DNA of 64,000 bases from Planococcus maritimus (GTDB lineage: Bacteria > Bacillota > Bacilli > Bacillales_A > Planococcaceae), in assembly GCF_001687625.2 (NCBI RefSeq), contig NZ_CP016538.2, forward strand, positions 2,820,501 through 2,884,500. Reading direction: 5' to 3'. The notes beneath the pieces were generated by a model. The model did no database searches and had not been told where the DNA came from. It saw nothing but the letters and a program-made list of their open reading frames with translations. The translations under genes and the position numbers were made by a program. This document shows positions 41,193 through 50,396 of the stretch, piece by piece (the stretch's first letter is position 1; each line of letters opens with the position of its first letter).

Positions 41193-41963
41193 ATGATCAA
41201 AAAATGGTTTTTAGGATTATCCCTTGGTACATCACTTCTCGTCTTATCAGCATGCGGCGGTGCCGATGAATCTGCAGAAAACGAAAACGCGCAACCTGAA
41301 ACGCAAGAGCAAGCCCCTAGCGGCGAAGAAAATGCCGCACAACCAGAAATGCCCGAGCCCGACCTCGAAGGCATTCCTGAAGTCGTTGCACAAGTAAACG
41401 GCGAAGAAGTCAGCAAAGAAGATTTTGAAGCAGCATATACAGGCCAATTCCAACAAGCGGCCATGCAAGCCCAAATGTCCGGCCAGGAAATTGACCAGGA
41501 TCAATTAAAGAATCAATTGGCAGAAAGCATGGTCGGCCAGAAACTGCTCATCCAGGAAGCGGAAAATCAAAAATTGGCCGCTTCTGATGAAAAAGTAAAC
41601 CAAACTTTGGAGCAGCTAGCACAACAAAACGGCCTCGAAACCACAGATGAATTTCTGAAAGCTTTGGACGAACAGGGCATGAAAGAAGAAGAAGTTAGAT
41701 CGCAAGTCGCCACACAAGTGAAGGTAGATCAGCTGATCGCTGAGTCTGCAGGAGATACCACTCCTAGTGATGAAGAGGTAGAAGCCGCCTATGAGCAAAT
41801 GAAAGAACAACAAGAGCAAATGGGCAGCGAAGAAGAACTCCCGGCTTTTGAAGAACTAAAACCGGATCTTGAAGAACAAGTCAAGACGCAAAAAGAAAAC
41901 GAAGCCACTCAAACACTCGTGGCAGAACTGCGTGAAAAAGCAGACGTGACCATTAACCTTTAA
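41193..41963 (+). CDS. SurA-N-domain lipoprotein (PrsA/SurA-like)
   Basis: 256 residues. The lipobox LLVLSACGG sets the modified Cys near residue 20, then a Glu/Gln-rich linker. The SurA-type N-terminal chaperone domain begins VVAQVNGEEVSKEDFEAAY and contains LAESMVGQKLLIQEAENQ; the C-terminal helix PAFEELKPDLEEQVKTQ is typical. The peptidyl-prolyl isomerase domain of PrsA is missing between them, so it is likely a folding helper outside the membrane without isomerase activity. ATG 41193 has AAGGAG 7 nt upstream. Confidence 0.86.
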   Translation: MIKKWFLGLSLGTSLLVLSACGGADESAENENAQPETQEQAPSGEENAAQPEMPEPDLEGIPEVVAQVNGEEVSKEDFEAAYTGQFQQAAMQAQMSGQEIDQDQLKNQLAESMVGQKLLIQEAENQKLAASDEKVNQTLEQLAQQNGLETTDEFLKALDEQGMKEEEVRSQVATQVKVDQLIAESAGDTTPSDEEVEAAYEQMKEQQEQMGSEEELPAFEELKPDLEEQVKTQKENEATQTLVAELREKADVTINL

Positions 41964-41966
41964 TGC

Positions 41967-42002
41967 AAAAAACCAGATCCGGTTCTCCGGATCTGGTTTT
42001 TT
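41967..42002. terminator. Bidirectional terminator
   Basis: AAAACCAGATCCGG / CCGGATCTGGTTTT with TTCT loop and T-run, between the lipoprotein gene and the convergent ABC operon. Confidence 0.93.
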
Positions 42003-42043
42003 CATGCGTTTATACGTTTCAATGGAGCAAACGCTTTGTAGCC

Positions 42044-42766
42044 TTATTCAACCAATTGGATAAATTGGCGTGTCCGTTCATGCTGCGGGTTTTCAAAGAA
42101 GGTTTTCGGATCCGCCGATTCGATGATGGTTCCTTGGTCGATCATGATGATACGGTCCGCCACTTCTTTGGCGAACTTCATCTCGTGCGTCACGACGACC
42201 ATCGTCATGCCTTCTTCCGCGAGCTGCTTCATAACCTGCAGCACTTCTCCAACAAGTTCCGGGTCAAGCGCTGAGGTCGGCTCATCGAAGAGCATCACTT
42301 TCGGTTCCATCGCAAGTGAACGCGCGATGGCGACGCGCTGCTTCTGTCCGCCCGACAATTTACTCGGGTAGACGTCCGCCTTATCGCTCAAGCCGACTTT
42401 GTCCAATAGCTCAAGACCCAGCTTTTTGGCTTTATCCTTATTCATTTTCTTGACCGTGATCGGTGCCTCGATGACATTTTCGAGCACCGTCTTATGCGGG
42501 AACAAATTGAAATGCTGGAAGACCATGCCGACTTCGGCGCGGATCTTCGTCAGATTGTCTTTTTTCGCATCGACTTTCTTGCCATCAATCGTGATGGATC
42601 CTTCATTGATCATCTCCAGGAAATTGAAGCATCTGAGCAGCGTACTTTTGCCGGATCCACTGACCCCGACCAGAACAACCACCTCTTGGGGCTGGACGTG
42701 GAGATCCACGCCCTTCAACACCTCGAGATCACCAAAGGATTTGTGTATATTTTCTCCAATAATCAT
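42044..42766 (-). CDS. Polar amino acid ABC transporter, ATP-binding protein
   Basis: 240 residues of the GlnQ/HisP type: Walker [14 protein letters not shown] (about 34-46), Q-loop [12 protein letters not shown], signature [15 protein letters not shown], Walker [21 protein letters not shown]. It drives uptake of a polar amino acid, probably glutamine or a relative. It is the last gene of a four-gene run: RpiR regulator, binding protein, permease, ATPase. Confidence 0.94.
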   Translation of the reverse strand: MIIGENIHKSFGDLEVLKGVDLHVQPQEVVVLVGVSGSGKSTLLRCFNFLEMINEGSITIDGKKVDAKKDNLTKIRAEVGMVFQHFNLFPHKTVLENVIEAPITVKKMNKDKAKKLGLELLDKVGLSDKADVYPSKLSGGQKQRVAIARSLAMEPKVMLFDEPTSALDPELVGEVLQVMKQLAEEGMTMVVVTHEMKFAKEVADRIIMIDQGTIIESADPKTFFENPQHERTRQFIQLVE

Positions 42767-42778
42767 AATTGCTCCTCC

Positions 42779-43447
42779 TTAGGTTTTGTCCACATCAAGC
42801 CGGTTCTCATACCAGCGCAGCAAGTACGTGAAGATCATGACGAGCACCAAGTAATAAAGCGCAACGACAATGAACGATTCAAACGGCTGGAATGATTGGG
42901 CCGCTTCCCGGTTGGCGAGGGAGAAAATCTCCGCCACGCCGATAATATAGACAAGCGACGAATCTTTTAGCGTAATGATGAACTGGTTGCCAAGCGGCGG
43001 GATCGAACGGCGCAGCGCTTGCGGAAAGACGATCCGCTGCATCGTCTGCTTGCGGTTCATCCCTAGCGACATACTCGCTTCGCGCTGTCCCGGGTCTACG
43101 CCTTGAATTGCCCCGCGGAAAATCTCCGCGATGTAAGCCCCGTTATGGACACCGAGTGCGATGGCGCCTGCCCAGAAATTCGACATGGTATAAATTTCTA
43201 CGATTCCAAAGTACAAGAACATGATCTGTACGATCAGCGGTGTACCTCGGATGATCGTAATATAAACATTCGCAATGCCTCGCAAAATCTTGGATCCAGA
43301 AATTTTCATCAAGGCAAACACCAAGCCGATTACCGTACCTAAAACAACACCGATTGCCGTTAATTGAAGCGTAACGACCGTAGCTTCAAGGAAGCCCGGA
43401 TATGTCCGCATGAATACTTCAAAAACTGTTCCAAATAATTCAAACAT
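42779..43447 (-). CDS. Polar amino acid ABC transporter, permease
   Basis: 222 residues with about five membrane helices. The His/Glu/Gln permease signature is visible in GVVLGTVIGLVFALMKISG and in the EAA loop EASMSLGMNRKQTMQRIVFPQALRRSIPPLGNQFI (about 145-180). It lies 12 nt before the ATPase gene. Confidence 0.94.
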   Translation of the reverse strand: MFELFGTVFEVFMRTYPGFLEATVVTLQLTAIGVVLGTVIGLVFALMKISGSKILRGIANVYITIIRGTPLIVQIMFLYFGIVEIYTMSNFWAGAIALGVHNGAYIAEIFRGAIQGVDPGQREASMSLGMNRKQTMQRIVFPQALRRSIPPLGNQFIITLKDSSLVYIIGVAEIFSLANREAAQSFQPFESFIVVALYYLVLVMIFTYLLRWYENRLDVDKT

Positions 43448-43479
43448 AGTCGAATCTCCCTTCTATTCCCAGCAAATTT

Positions 43480-44319
43480 TTAGTTGAGAATTTCGACGCC
43501 TTCAAGATCGACATCAAGGAGATCGCGTCCAAACCATTTTTCCGAAATCTCTGTATAGGTTCCATTTTCAATGATAGTTGCCAAAGCTTCGTTGATCGCT
43601 TCAAGCAGCGCCTCATCTTCTGGGCGCACTGCTACAGCAGCTTGCTCGATCCATAGTGGATCCCCGACCATTTCGATTTCAAGTCCAGCATTCTGTGCTT
43701 CAAAGCCGACAACATCTGCTGTAATGACGGCATCCAAACGGCCTTCAACCGTCAAATCTTGTAGAGCGACAACATCACTATTGTAGTATTGGATGTCATC
43801 TGTGTATTTTTGTGCCGCTGTATCATACGTACTTTGTCCGACTACGCCAATGGTCGCGCCTTCTAGGTCTGCTTCCGACTGGATTTCGGTATTGCCTTCA
43901 CGAACGAAAATCACGCCGCCAGAGTAGTAGTAAGGATCTGAGAAAGAAACTTGTTCTTGACGCTCTTCGGTAATAGCCATCGATCCCAAAATCGCGTCAA
44001 AGCGATCAGTCGTCAATCCTTGGATGATCGTTTCCCATGGTGTTGTGACCGGATTTGGTTCGAGTCCCATTTCTTCTGCGATGGCATTGCCGATCTCAAT
44101 ATCGAAGCCAGTTAAATTGCCGCCTTCTTCGTAGTTGAACGGCTTGTACAAACCGCTTGATGCAGTTGTGAATTTGCCTTCTTCCATAAGATTCAAATCA
44201 CTTCCTGCTGCCCCTTCGCTTGATCCTTCCGAGCCGGTGGTGGAGTCATCCGATCCACAGGCTGCCAAAAGCATGCCTGCTGTTAAAATTACGCCTGCTG
44301 TTGTAAATTTTTTATTCAT
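43480..44319 (-). CDS. Polar amino acid ABC transporter, binding lipoprotein
   Basis: 279 residues. The signal ends in the lipobox MLLAACGSDD (Cys at about residue 21), followed by an acidic, Ser-rich linker. Family 3 solute-binding blocks follow: FKPFNYEEGGNLTGFDIEIGNAIAEEMGLEPN-like start, GSMAITEERQEQVSFSDPYYYSGG and ATIGVVGQSTYDTAAQKY. It captures an amino acid such as glutamine or cystine; the ligand cannot be fixed from sequence. ATG 44319 has AAAGGGGAG upstream. Confidence 0.93.
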   Translation of the reverse strand: MNKKFTTAGVILTAGMLLAACGSDDSTTGSEGSSEGAAGSDLNLMEEGKFTTASSGLYKPFNYEEGGNLTGFDIEIGNAIAEEMGLEPNPVTTPWETIIQGLTTDRFDAILGSMAITEERQEQVSFSDPYYYSGGVIFVREGNTEIQSEADLEGATIGVVGQSTYDTAAQKYTDDIQYYNSDVVALQDLTVEGRLDAVITADVVGFEAQNAGLEIEMVGDPLWIEQAAVAVRPEDEALLEAINEALATIIENGTYTEISEKWFGRDLLDVDLEGVEILN

Positions 44320-44392
44320 CTTGCTCTCCCCTTTTCGTATGAGTTTGACCAAAACGCCGGAGCGATTCGGGACGTGCCTGCGATGGGTGTTG

Positions 44393-45238
44393 TTATATGA
44401 AGATGTCCTGGTCGGTGTAAGCCGCTTCGAGCTGTGCGAGCTTTTCCTTCACCTTGGCATGTTCTTTGACGTACAAAAAACGCATGACCGAAGTCAATAA
44501 TGCATGGACCGCCGTATAGGAATCGATATTCAAATTCGCGTTGACCGATACAGCCAGTACGAGATCGGCGTGTTTAGCGGCCGGCGAATCTTCTCTGTCG
44601 GTCAAGACGATGACTATCGCTCCTTTGCGTTTCGCTTGCTTCAATGTATCCATCAAGGTCCTCGTGTAGCGCGGGAATGCGAAAGCGATCACCGTGTCTT
44701 GCGGACCGAGTTCCCCGATCTGCCCATAATAAGCTGCAGTTCCAGGCTGCATCATCGTTGTATTCCCCAGTGCACTGCCGAGCCATCCCCCAAACCATTC
44801 GGCTAAGCCGAAATCGAAGAAATTGCCCGTGACATAGCGCTTGTCAGACTTGCTGATGCAATCGACCGCTTGCAGCAGATTTTCTTCGTTAATCGTTTCT
44901 TTAAGCTTCAGGATGCTGGTGATGTCCGCATCCAGCAGGTTTTCAAGAAACGACTGATCCGCAGCAGCAGGTTGCTCTTGCCGCGCAGTATTCAGACGCT
45001 CTTCTGCCAATTTACGCTGAAGCGTATGCTGAAACTCTGTATACCCTTTATAACCGAGCTTCTGCGTCCACCGAATGACGGTCGATTCGCTAACCTCCAC
45101 ACGCTTGCCTACTTCTAAGGCAGATGAAAAAGCGATAAATATCGGCTCGCGGAAAAAGAGATCGGCTATTTTTTTTTGCCCGGAACTAAATTCTTTATAC
45201 GAAGCTGATACATTTCGCATTAAATCCTGCATATTCAT
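44393..45238 (-). CDS. MurR/RpiR-family transcriptional regulator
   Basis: 281 residues. An N-terminal winged helix-turn-helix (about 1-77, VGKRVEVSESTVIRWTQKLGYKGYTEFQ) is followed by a SIS domain (about 120-255) that would bind a phosphosugar or related ligand. It heads the operon with the amino-acid ABC transporter, so it probably controls it. RpiR regulators of amino-acid transport are less usual. ATG 45238 and ATG 45232 are both possible; the second has better spacing to GGGGG. Its promoter holds a palindrome (45288-45305). Confidence 0.88.
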   Translation of the reverse strand: MNMQDLMRNVSASYKEFSSGQKKIADLFFREPIFIAFSSALEVGKRVEVSESTVIRWTQKLGYKGYTEFQHTLQRKLAEERLNTARQEQPAAADQSFLENLLDADITSILKLKETINEENLLQAVDCISKSDKRYVTGNFFDFGLAEWFGGWLGSALGNTTMMQPGTAAYYGQIGELGPQDTVIAFAFPRYTRTLMDTLKQAKRKGAIVIVLTDREDSPAAKHADLVLAVSVNANLNIDSYTAVHALLTSVMRFLYVKEHAKVKEKLAQLEAAYTDQDIFI

Positions 45239-45276
45239 ACCCCCATCGCAAGAACACGCTTAGTTGCTTGTCAATT

Positions 45277-45305
45277 AGTATATACTTTTGCAGGATTCCC
45301 TGCAA
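45277..45305 (-). promoter_or_regulatory. Promoter and likely RpiR operator
   Basis: Minus strand: -35 TTGCAG (45300-45305), 17-bp spacer, -10 TATACT (45277-45282). The palindrome TTGCAGGATTCCCTGCAA (45288-45305, 7-bp arms) covers the -35 and half of the spacer. Its place suggests autorepression by the RpiR-type protein and control of the transporter operon. Confidence 0.72.
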
Positions 45306-45458
45306 TATTTTACTGAAAATTCTGCTAGCTTTTATGACATTTTCCTCATAAATATACCGTCACATCAGCCTTTCCAGCAGAAATCCATAAACTAACTTTT
45401 TTTCGCCGTCCTCTGATTTTGCCACCCTGCCCTTTTCTTTCGTCTTTGCCAGCGATTG

Positions 45459-45476
45459 TTGTACACTATTTGTATA
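45459..45476 (+). promoter_or_regulatory. TTGTAyA direct repeat upstream of the plus-strand pigment operon
   Basis: TTGTACA (45459-45465) and TTGTATA (45470-45476) start 11 bp apart, followed by ACT. The same arrangement stands before the minus-strand pigment operon (53399-53416). It lies 25 nt before the first start codon, thus inside or just after the promoter. Confidence 0.6.
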
Positions 45477-45500
45477 ACTAATTTGGATGAGGTGCTGCAC

Positions 45501-46253
45501 GTGAAATGGGAAAATCGGATTTTCAAGTTATTCATTTTTTGGTATATCTGCGGCGTCATCTTATTGAGCTTTGATTTATTGCCTCCTTGGCTCGAATGGG
45601 CCAATGCTTTCTTCCTGATTCTTGCAGGAACGCTGAGCTTCTTTTATTTATGGAGGCGCTTTGGCCCGGCAATTGGCGGGTCGATTGGCGTACTCATTTT
45701 CTTTTCGACGTTCATCGTTGAATGGGCAGGTGCTGACAGCGGTTTCTTGTTCGGATCATACGACTATACGGATCGATTTGCACCAAATGTCTTCGGTGTG
45801 CCGATAGCGATTGGGTTCGCTTGGCTTATGGTCATGGCGACAAGCCACGTCATCGCGCGCTGGATTGTGCCTGGCGGCGGCATTCTATATGCGGCCGTTG
45901 GCGGTATCGCGGCAGTCATCATTGATTTGATCATCGATCCGGTCGCCTATAAAGTGAAAGGCTATTGGCTATGGGAAGACACCGGCATCTATTATGAAAT
46001 TCCATGGACCAATTTCACCGGGTGGTTTATCGTGGCGTTCGTCCTTCACTTGATACTCGATGCAGCGTTCAAAAAACAAGGACTCGAAGTGTCAGCTCGC
46101 CAGGCAGAAAAGCGTATGGCGTTGTTGTATGTGCTGATGATTGCCTTGTTTGTGTTGCTCGGTTTGATTGGCGGTCTATGGCTTGCGGCTGCTTTGACCT
46201 CTGTCCTGACAGCAGCAATTGTTGCTTTGGCATGGAAGAGGCGCCCCCAATGA
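45501..46253 (+). CDS. Carotenoid biosynthesis membrane protein, CruF/DUF422-like
   Basis: 250 residues with about seven membrane helices. FFSTFIVEWAGADSGFLFGSYDYTDRFAPNVFGVPIAIGFAWLMVM at about residues 72-117 is the family signature, and DLIIDPVAYKVKGYWLW follows. Relatives include CruF, which hydrates the carotenoid psi-end in cyanobacteria, and proteins of unknown step in Bacillales pigment clusters. Here it heads the operon and may modify the end group before glycosylation. GTG 45501 has AGGTG upstream; the earlier TTG would lie in the motif region. It overlaps the next gene by ATGA. Confidence 0.8.
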   Translation: MKWENRIFKLFIFWYICGVILLSFDLLPPWLEWANAFFLILAGTLSFFYLWRRFGPAIGGSIGVLIFFSTFIVEWAGADSGFLFGSYDYTDRFAPNVFGVPIAIGFAWLMVMATSHVIARWIVPGGGILYAAVGGIAAVIIDLIIDPVAYKVKGYWLWEDTGIYYEIPWTNFTGWFIVAFVLHLILDAAFKKQGLEVSARQAEKRMALLYVLMIALFVLLGLIGGLWLAAALTSVLTAAIVALAWKRRPQ

Positions 46254-46927
46254 TCCAAGCCAAAAAGTCAGCGCTCTTTGAACGCGCATTCGCCACATAT
46301 TTGATGCCATCGATTCGCAGGTCTTTTTCGCGTCTCTACGCCAGAAACATTCGCCAACCTAAAGGGCCGGCATTAATCATTTCTAATCACAGTTCTTGGT
46401 GGGACGGGCTATTGTTCTTTTTCCTGAACCGGCGCGTCTGGAATTTGGATGTCCACATTATGATGCACGAGCGAGGGCTAAAAGAATTTCCTTTTTTCCG
46501 CCGGCTCGGTGCCTTTTCAATCGACCGCAGTAACCCGAAAGACATTCTCGCTTCACTGCGTTATGCCGAAAATTTGCTAAAGCAAGGCAAAACGGTCATC
46601 TTGTTTCCGCAAGGCGATGAATTTCATTTGGAAACGCGCCCTTTGGAATTTCATACAGGGCTTGTTTATTTACTGGAAAAATGTCCAGAAATCCCACTTG
46701 TGCCGGTTCATTATTATTACTCGATGAGACGGGAAAAACATCCCGAAGTATGGGTCGACCAAGGCGATAGCTTGACGCTTAGCGATTTTCCGGAAGGTTC
46801 GCGGCATGAACGGACGGTTTGGCTTCAAGAGCGCGAAACTGCCGCGCTCGACCGGCTAAAAACAGACGTGCTTGAAGAGAATTACGGAGAGTTCCAGGAG
46901 ATGCTGAAAAGGAGGCGCAAGTCATGA
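46250..46927 (+). CDS. Acyltransferase of the PlsC family (CrtO-like role)
   Basis: 225 residues of the 1-acylglycerol-phosphate acyltransferase superfamily: the catalytic HX4D is seen in NHSSWWDGLLFFFL (about residues 41-54), and LFPQGDEF takes the place of the FPEGTRS motif. In staphyloxanthin synthesis CrtO acylates the sugar of the glycosylated carotenoid; its position before a glycosyltransferase and crtP supports such a role here. The start at ATG 46250 overlaps the previous stop (ATGA), and its own stop overlaps the next start the same way. Confidence 0.82.
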   Translation: MIQAKKSALFERAFATYLMPSIRRSFSRLYARNIRQPKGPALIISNHSSWWDGLLFFFLNRRVWNLDVHIMMHERGLKEFPFFRRLGAFSIDRSNPKDILASLRYAENLLKQGKTVILFPQGDEFHLETRPLEFHTGLVYLLEKCPEIPLVPVHYYYSMRREKHPEVWVDQGDSLTLSDFPEGSRHERTVWLQERETAALDRLKTDVLEENYGEFQEMLKRRRKS

Positions 46928-48027
46928 TTACAGCTTTGATTGTCGTTCACATCGCCTTTTTCTTTTGGATCGCGGTCAACCGGCTGTTCCTCCCAGCATT
47001 GCCAAAACAGCCGGCAGTAAAAGCCAATCCTTTAGTATCCATTCTCGTCCCGATGCGCAATGAAGAGCGCAATGTGCCAACAATCATACGGTCGTTAAAA
47101 GAGACCGATTGGGAACGGGCAGAGTTCATCATCTTGAATGACCAGTCAACGGATGGCACCCAAGCGGCACTCGACCGGGAAATTGCCGGTGATAAGCGAT
47201 TTACCGTCTTACAAGGTGTCGAACTGCCAACTGGATGGGTTGGCAAGGTCCACGCCTGCCATCAATTGCAAAAGCATGCATCCGGCGATTACTTGTTTTT
47301 TGTCGATGCTGACGTGCGCTTCCGCAAGCAAGCGGTACGGCAGACCCTTGGCTTGATGCAAAAACACCGTGCTGCCCTGCTATCAGGATTTCCCGCTTTT
47401 GAAGTGCCCGTGTTCTTAAGTAAATTGCTCGTACCGATGTTGCATTTCGTCATTTTATTCCACTTGCCATTAGCGCTCGCGAATTACGCGAAATTCCCAG
47501 CGGCCACTGCAGCGAACGGCATGTGGATGGCGTTTGAGCGCAAGGCATATGAGGCGATCGGCGGCCACGAAGCCGTGCGAACATCGCTTGTGGAAGATGT
47601 CCACATTGCGCGGACTTTGAAGCAAGGCGGCCATAAAGTGTTGCTCGCCAACATCACCGCTTCGGTCAAATGCCGCATGTACGAGACGCCTGCCGAAGTA
47701 TGGGAAGGCTTTTTGAAAAACAGCTATACCGGCATCGGCCGTTCGCCACTGATTGCCGTTTTCTTAACTGTGTTTTACAGCATCTTTTACATATTCCCGC
47801 TATTTCTCGCAGCAGCCGGTGCCATTATGGGCAATTGGATTTGGATCGTGCCGTATGCCCTGACTGTTTTGCAACGCTGGTATGTTGACATGGTCACCAA
47901 TCAACGCTGGTATTTGGCGTTTCTCATTCCCTTACAAGCTGCAGCGATGCTCGCGGTTATGCTAACTGCCATGAAAAAATCGCTGAAAAAAGAGTCCTAT
48001 ACATGGAAAGGCAGGCATTATTCATGA
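46924..48027 (+). CDS. Glycosyltransferase family 2 (CrtQ-like)
   Basis: 367 residues. An N-terminal helix anchors it; the GT-A domain has LVSILVPMRNEERNV, FIILNDQSTDGTQ, and the metal-binding DxD in YLFFVDADVRF (about 120). A later acidic motif LVEDVHIARTLKQGG and three C-terminal membrane helices follow. In staphylococci CrtQ adds glucose to the diaponeurosporenoate carboxylate; this protein has the same architecture and gene context. It overlaps both neighbours by ATGA. Confidence 0.85.
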   Translation: MITALIVVHIAFFFWIAVNRLFLPALPKQPAVKANPLVSILVPMRNEERNVPTIIRSLKETDWERAEFIILNDQSTDGTQAALDREIAGDKRFTVLQGVELPTGWVGKVHACHQLQKHASGDYLFFVDADVRFRKQAVRQTLGLMQKHRAALLSGFPAFEVPVFLSKLLVPMLHFVILFHLPLALANYAKFPAATAANGMWMAFERKAYEAIGGHEAVRTSLVEDVHIARTLKQGGHKVLLANITASVKCRMYETPAEVWEGFLKNSYTGIGRSPLIAVFLTVFYSIFYIFPLFLAAAGAIMGNWIWIVPYALTVLQRWYVDMVTNQRWYLAFLIPLQAAAMLAVMLTAMKKSLKKESYTWKGRHYS

Positions 48028-49511
48028 AACGACCACATATCGCTATTGTTGGCGGCGGGCTTGGGGGGTTGGCGGCAGCCATCACACTGGCAAACGCCGG
48101 GATGCGTGTTAGCCTATTCGAAAAGAACAGCCATTTCGGCGGCAAGTTAATGCCAGTGGAACTGGGCAGTTATCGATTCGACTTCGGACCGAACACGATC
48201 ACTATGCCCCATATCTTCCGACAAGTCATCGAACAAACCGGACGCGACCCTGAACAGTATTTCCAGCTCGAAAAGCTCGCCGTCCATACGCGCAACCATT
48301 TCGCTGATGGCAGCCACATCGACTTTAGCGCAGACCGACAAGAGATGATTCGCCAACTCGAAACGCTGGATCCTTTCGCAGCAGAGAAATATGATGCATT
48401 CTTAGCTGAAGTGGCTCGTCTGTACCATTCGTCCGAAAAACATTTCTTCCCATTGAGTTTTCAGTCCTTGCGTGATTATTTATCCCCTTCACTAGGTGCC
48501 GCCATGCTGAAAGTACGCCCGCTTGAATCGATGGATCATTTCTTCAGCCGCTATTTCAAACATGCCGGCTTGCGCCAAGCGGTCGGACGCTATGCTACTT
48601 ATATCGGCTCTTCTCCTTATAAAGCGCCGGCAACATTTGCGATGATCGCCCACCTCGAGCTTGCGCAAGGCGTCTTTTACGCAAAAGGTGGAAACACCAG
48701 CATTGCCCGGGGATTTGCCGAGGTCGCAGCGGAATGCGGCGTCGAACTGCATCCGGAAACAGCCGTCACCCGCATACTGACCGAGCGCGGGAAAGCGACA
48801 GGCGTCGAGCTTACGGACGGCGAACAAATTTCCGCAGATGCGGTTATCTTGAACGGCGACTTATTGTCTGCTTTCCCTAATTTGGTCGACGAAGCAGAAC
48901 GTCCTTCATTCCGCAACGCGAAACGCGATCGATTCGAGCCATCAATTTCTGCTTTCGTCATTACGGCGGGTCTCGATATCCGCTTGCCGGAATTAAAACA
49001 TCATAATGTCTTTTTTTCAGCCGACTATCCGCGTGAATTTCGCGAGCTGTTTACCGATAAGCAATACAGCGGCGAGCCAACCATCTACATCAGCAACTCG
49101 TCGCATTCCGACCCGTCTGTTTCGCCGCTTGGGGATAATTTGTTCATTCTCGTGAACGCCCCCGCTCTCACTGCACAAGGCGCTTTGCAAATTGATCCTG
49201 AACAGTATAAAGAACGAATTTATGATGTATTGGAACATCACGGGATTAATATACGTGCCCATTTAAAAGAAGAACGCATCTTCACCCCTGAATTTATCCG
49301 GGACAAATTCGGCTCTCACCGGGGCGCTTTATACGGGCCGTCTTCTAACCACCCTAAGGACGCTTTCTTGCGTCCGTCAAATGCCAGCCGCGATATCCAG
49401 AATTTGTTCTTTGTCGGTGGCAGCGTCCACCCAGGCGGCGGCTCCCCGATGGTCACATTGAGCGGTTTGAATGTGGCAGAGCGCCTGATCAAACGCTATC
49501 CGCCAAAATAA
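48024..49511 (+). CDS. crtP: 4,4'-diaponeurosporene oxygenase-like (CrtP)
   Basis: 495-residue FAD-dependent CrtI/CrtN-family oxidoreductase. The dinucleotide motif is IAIVGGGLGGLAAAITLANAG near the start, with GGKLMPVELGSYRFDFGPNTITMPHIF behind it and the end block LFFVGGSVHPGGGSPMVTLSG. YIGSSPYKAPATFAM and the end block resemble S. aureus CrtP more than CrtN, so I assign terminal oxidation of the C30 chain. ATG 48024 overlaps the glycosyltransferase stop in ATGA, which decides the start. It ends the plus-strand operon at a strong terminator. Confidence 0.82.
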   Translation: MKRPHIAIVGGGLGGLAAAITLANAGMRVSLFEKNSHFGGKLMPVELGSYRFDFGPNTITMPHIFRQVIEQTGRDPEQYFQLEKLAVHTRNHFADGSHIDFSADRQEMIRQLETLDPFAAEKYDAFLAEVARLYHSSEKHFFPLSFQSLRDYLSPSLGAAMLKVRPLESMDHFFSRYFKHAGLRQAVGRYATYIGSSPYKAPATFAMIAHLELAQGVFYAKGGNTSIARGFAEVAAECGVELHPETAVTRILTERGKATGVELTDGEQISADAVILNGDLLSAFPNLVDEAERPSFRNAKRDRFEPSISAFVITAGLDIRLPELKHHNVFFSADYPREFRELFTDKQYSGEPTIYISNSSHSDPSVSPLGDNLFILVNAPALTAQGALQIDPEQYKERIYDVLEHHGINIRAHLKEERIFTPEFIRDKFGSHRGALYGPSSNHPKDAFLRPSNASRDIQNLFFVGGSVHPGGGSPMVTLSGLNVAERLIKRYPPK

Positions 49512-49560
49512 AAAAGCTGTTTCCATCCGTCACAGATGACGGATGGAAACAGCTTTTTTT
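49510..49560. terminator. Bidirectional terminator between the pigment operons
   Basis: 21-base arms (49511-49531 and 49538-49558) with A- and T-runs. It overlaps the stops of crtP and crtM and insulates the two convergent operons. Confidence 0.95.
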
Positions 49561-49562
49561 AG

Positions 49563-50396
49563 TTATAAGCATTGCAAGATGGACTGTTTGGAATCGTCCG
49601 TGACGTAATGCTTTTCATGAAATACCGTATATTCTTTTGAGCGGATCGTCGATAGGATTTCCCGGTAAACGAGTGCAGCCCCTTTAACCGGTACGCGAGA
49701 CGATAAAGGATAATCGTTGATCGTTTCGAATGCGCGCTCGTAATGGGATTCGGCGATGCTCGCCAGTTCTTCCCATACTTGAATGAATGATTCAGAAACC
49801 GTGCCGCTGCCAAGTGCTTCCTCCGCCAAGCCATACTTCCGCATGATCTCCTGTGGCAAATAAATGCGGCCCCTCGACAAATCTTCCCCGATATCCCGCA
49901 GAATATTAGTGATTTGCATCGCATAGCCCAGTGAAATTGCACCGTCTTTTAATAGCGCTGTACGCCCCGGAGCGAGGATCGGCAACAGCATCAAGCCGAC
50001 CGTACTTGCCACATGATAGCTGTAATCCAGTAACTCATCAAGCGTCCGGTAACGATTGATCGTCAAATCCATTTCCTGTCCTTTGATCAATCCATAAAAC
50101 GCACTGGCGTCCATATCGTAGCTTTCGAAGACATCTTCAAGCGCCAGCCACATCGGGTCGTCCCATTTAATGGAACCTGCAAGAAATTCATCGAACTCTT
50201 TACGGAATGCCCTCAATTCAGGCTCTGGATGGCTGCCCTCGTCAACGATATCGTCGACTTTTCGGCAGAAGGCGTAGACCGCCCATACGGCTTTGCGTTT
50301 CTCTTTAGGCAACAGGGAAAATGCTTTGTAAAAGCTCTTTGAATTGTCGGCGATAATGCGTTCGCAATAGCTATAGGCTTGCTTCAATTCCATCAT
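49563..50396 (-). CDS. crtM: Dehydrosqualene (diapophytoene) synthase
   Basis: 277-residue squalene/phytoene synthase family enzyme. Both Asp-rich Mg-diphosphate sites are present: DDIVD at residues 48-52, and NILRDIGEDLSRGRIYLP around 165-185; YAFCRKVDD and VAGTVG-like VASTVGLML also fit. The length is that of the C30 enzyme CrtM, and the surrounding diapocarotenoid genes support joining of two farnesyl diphosphates rather than C40 synthesis. It overlaps crtN by ATGA and is last in its operon. Confidence 0.9.
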   Translation of the reverse strand: MMELKQAYSYCERIIADNSKSFYKAFSLLPKEKRKAVWAVYAFCRKVDDIVDEGSHPEPELRAFRKEFDEFLAGSIKWDDPMWLALEDVFESYDMDASAFYGLIKGQEMDLTINRYRTLDELLDYSYHVASTVGLMLLPILAPGRTALLKDGAISLGYAMQITNILRDIGEDLSRGRIYLPQEIMRKYGLAEEALGSGTVSESFIQVWEELASIAESHYERAFETINDYPLSSRVPVKGAALVYREILSTIRSKEYTVFHEKHYVTDDSKQSILQCL

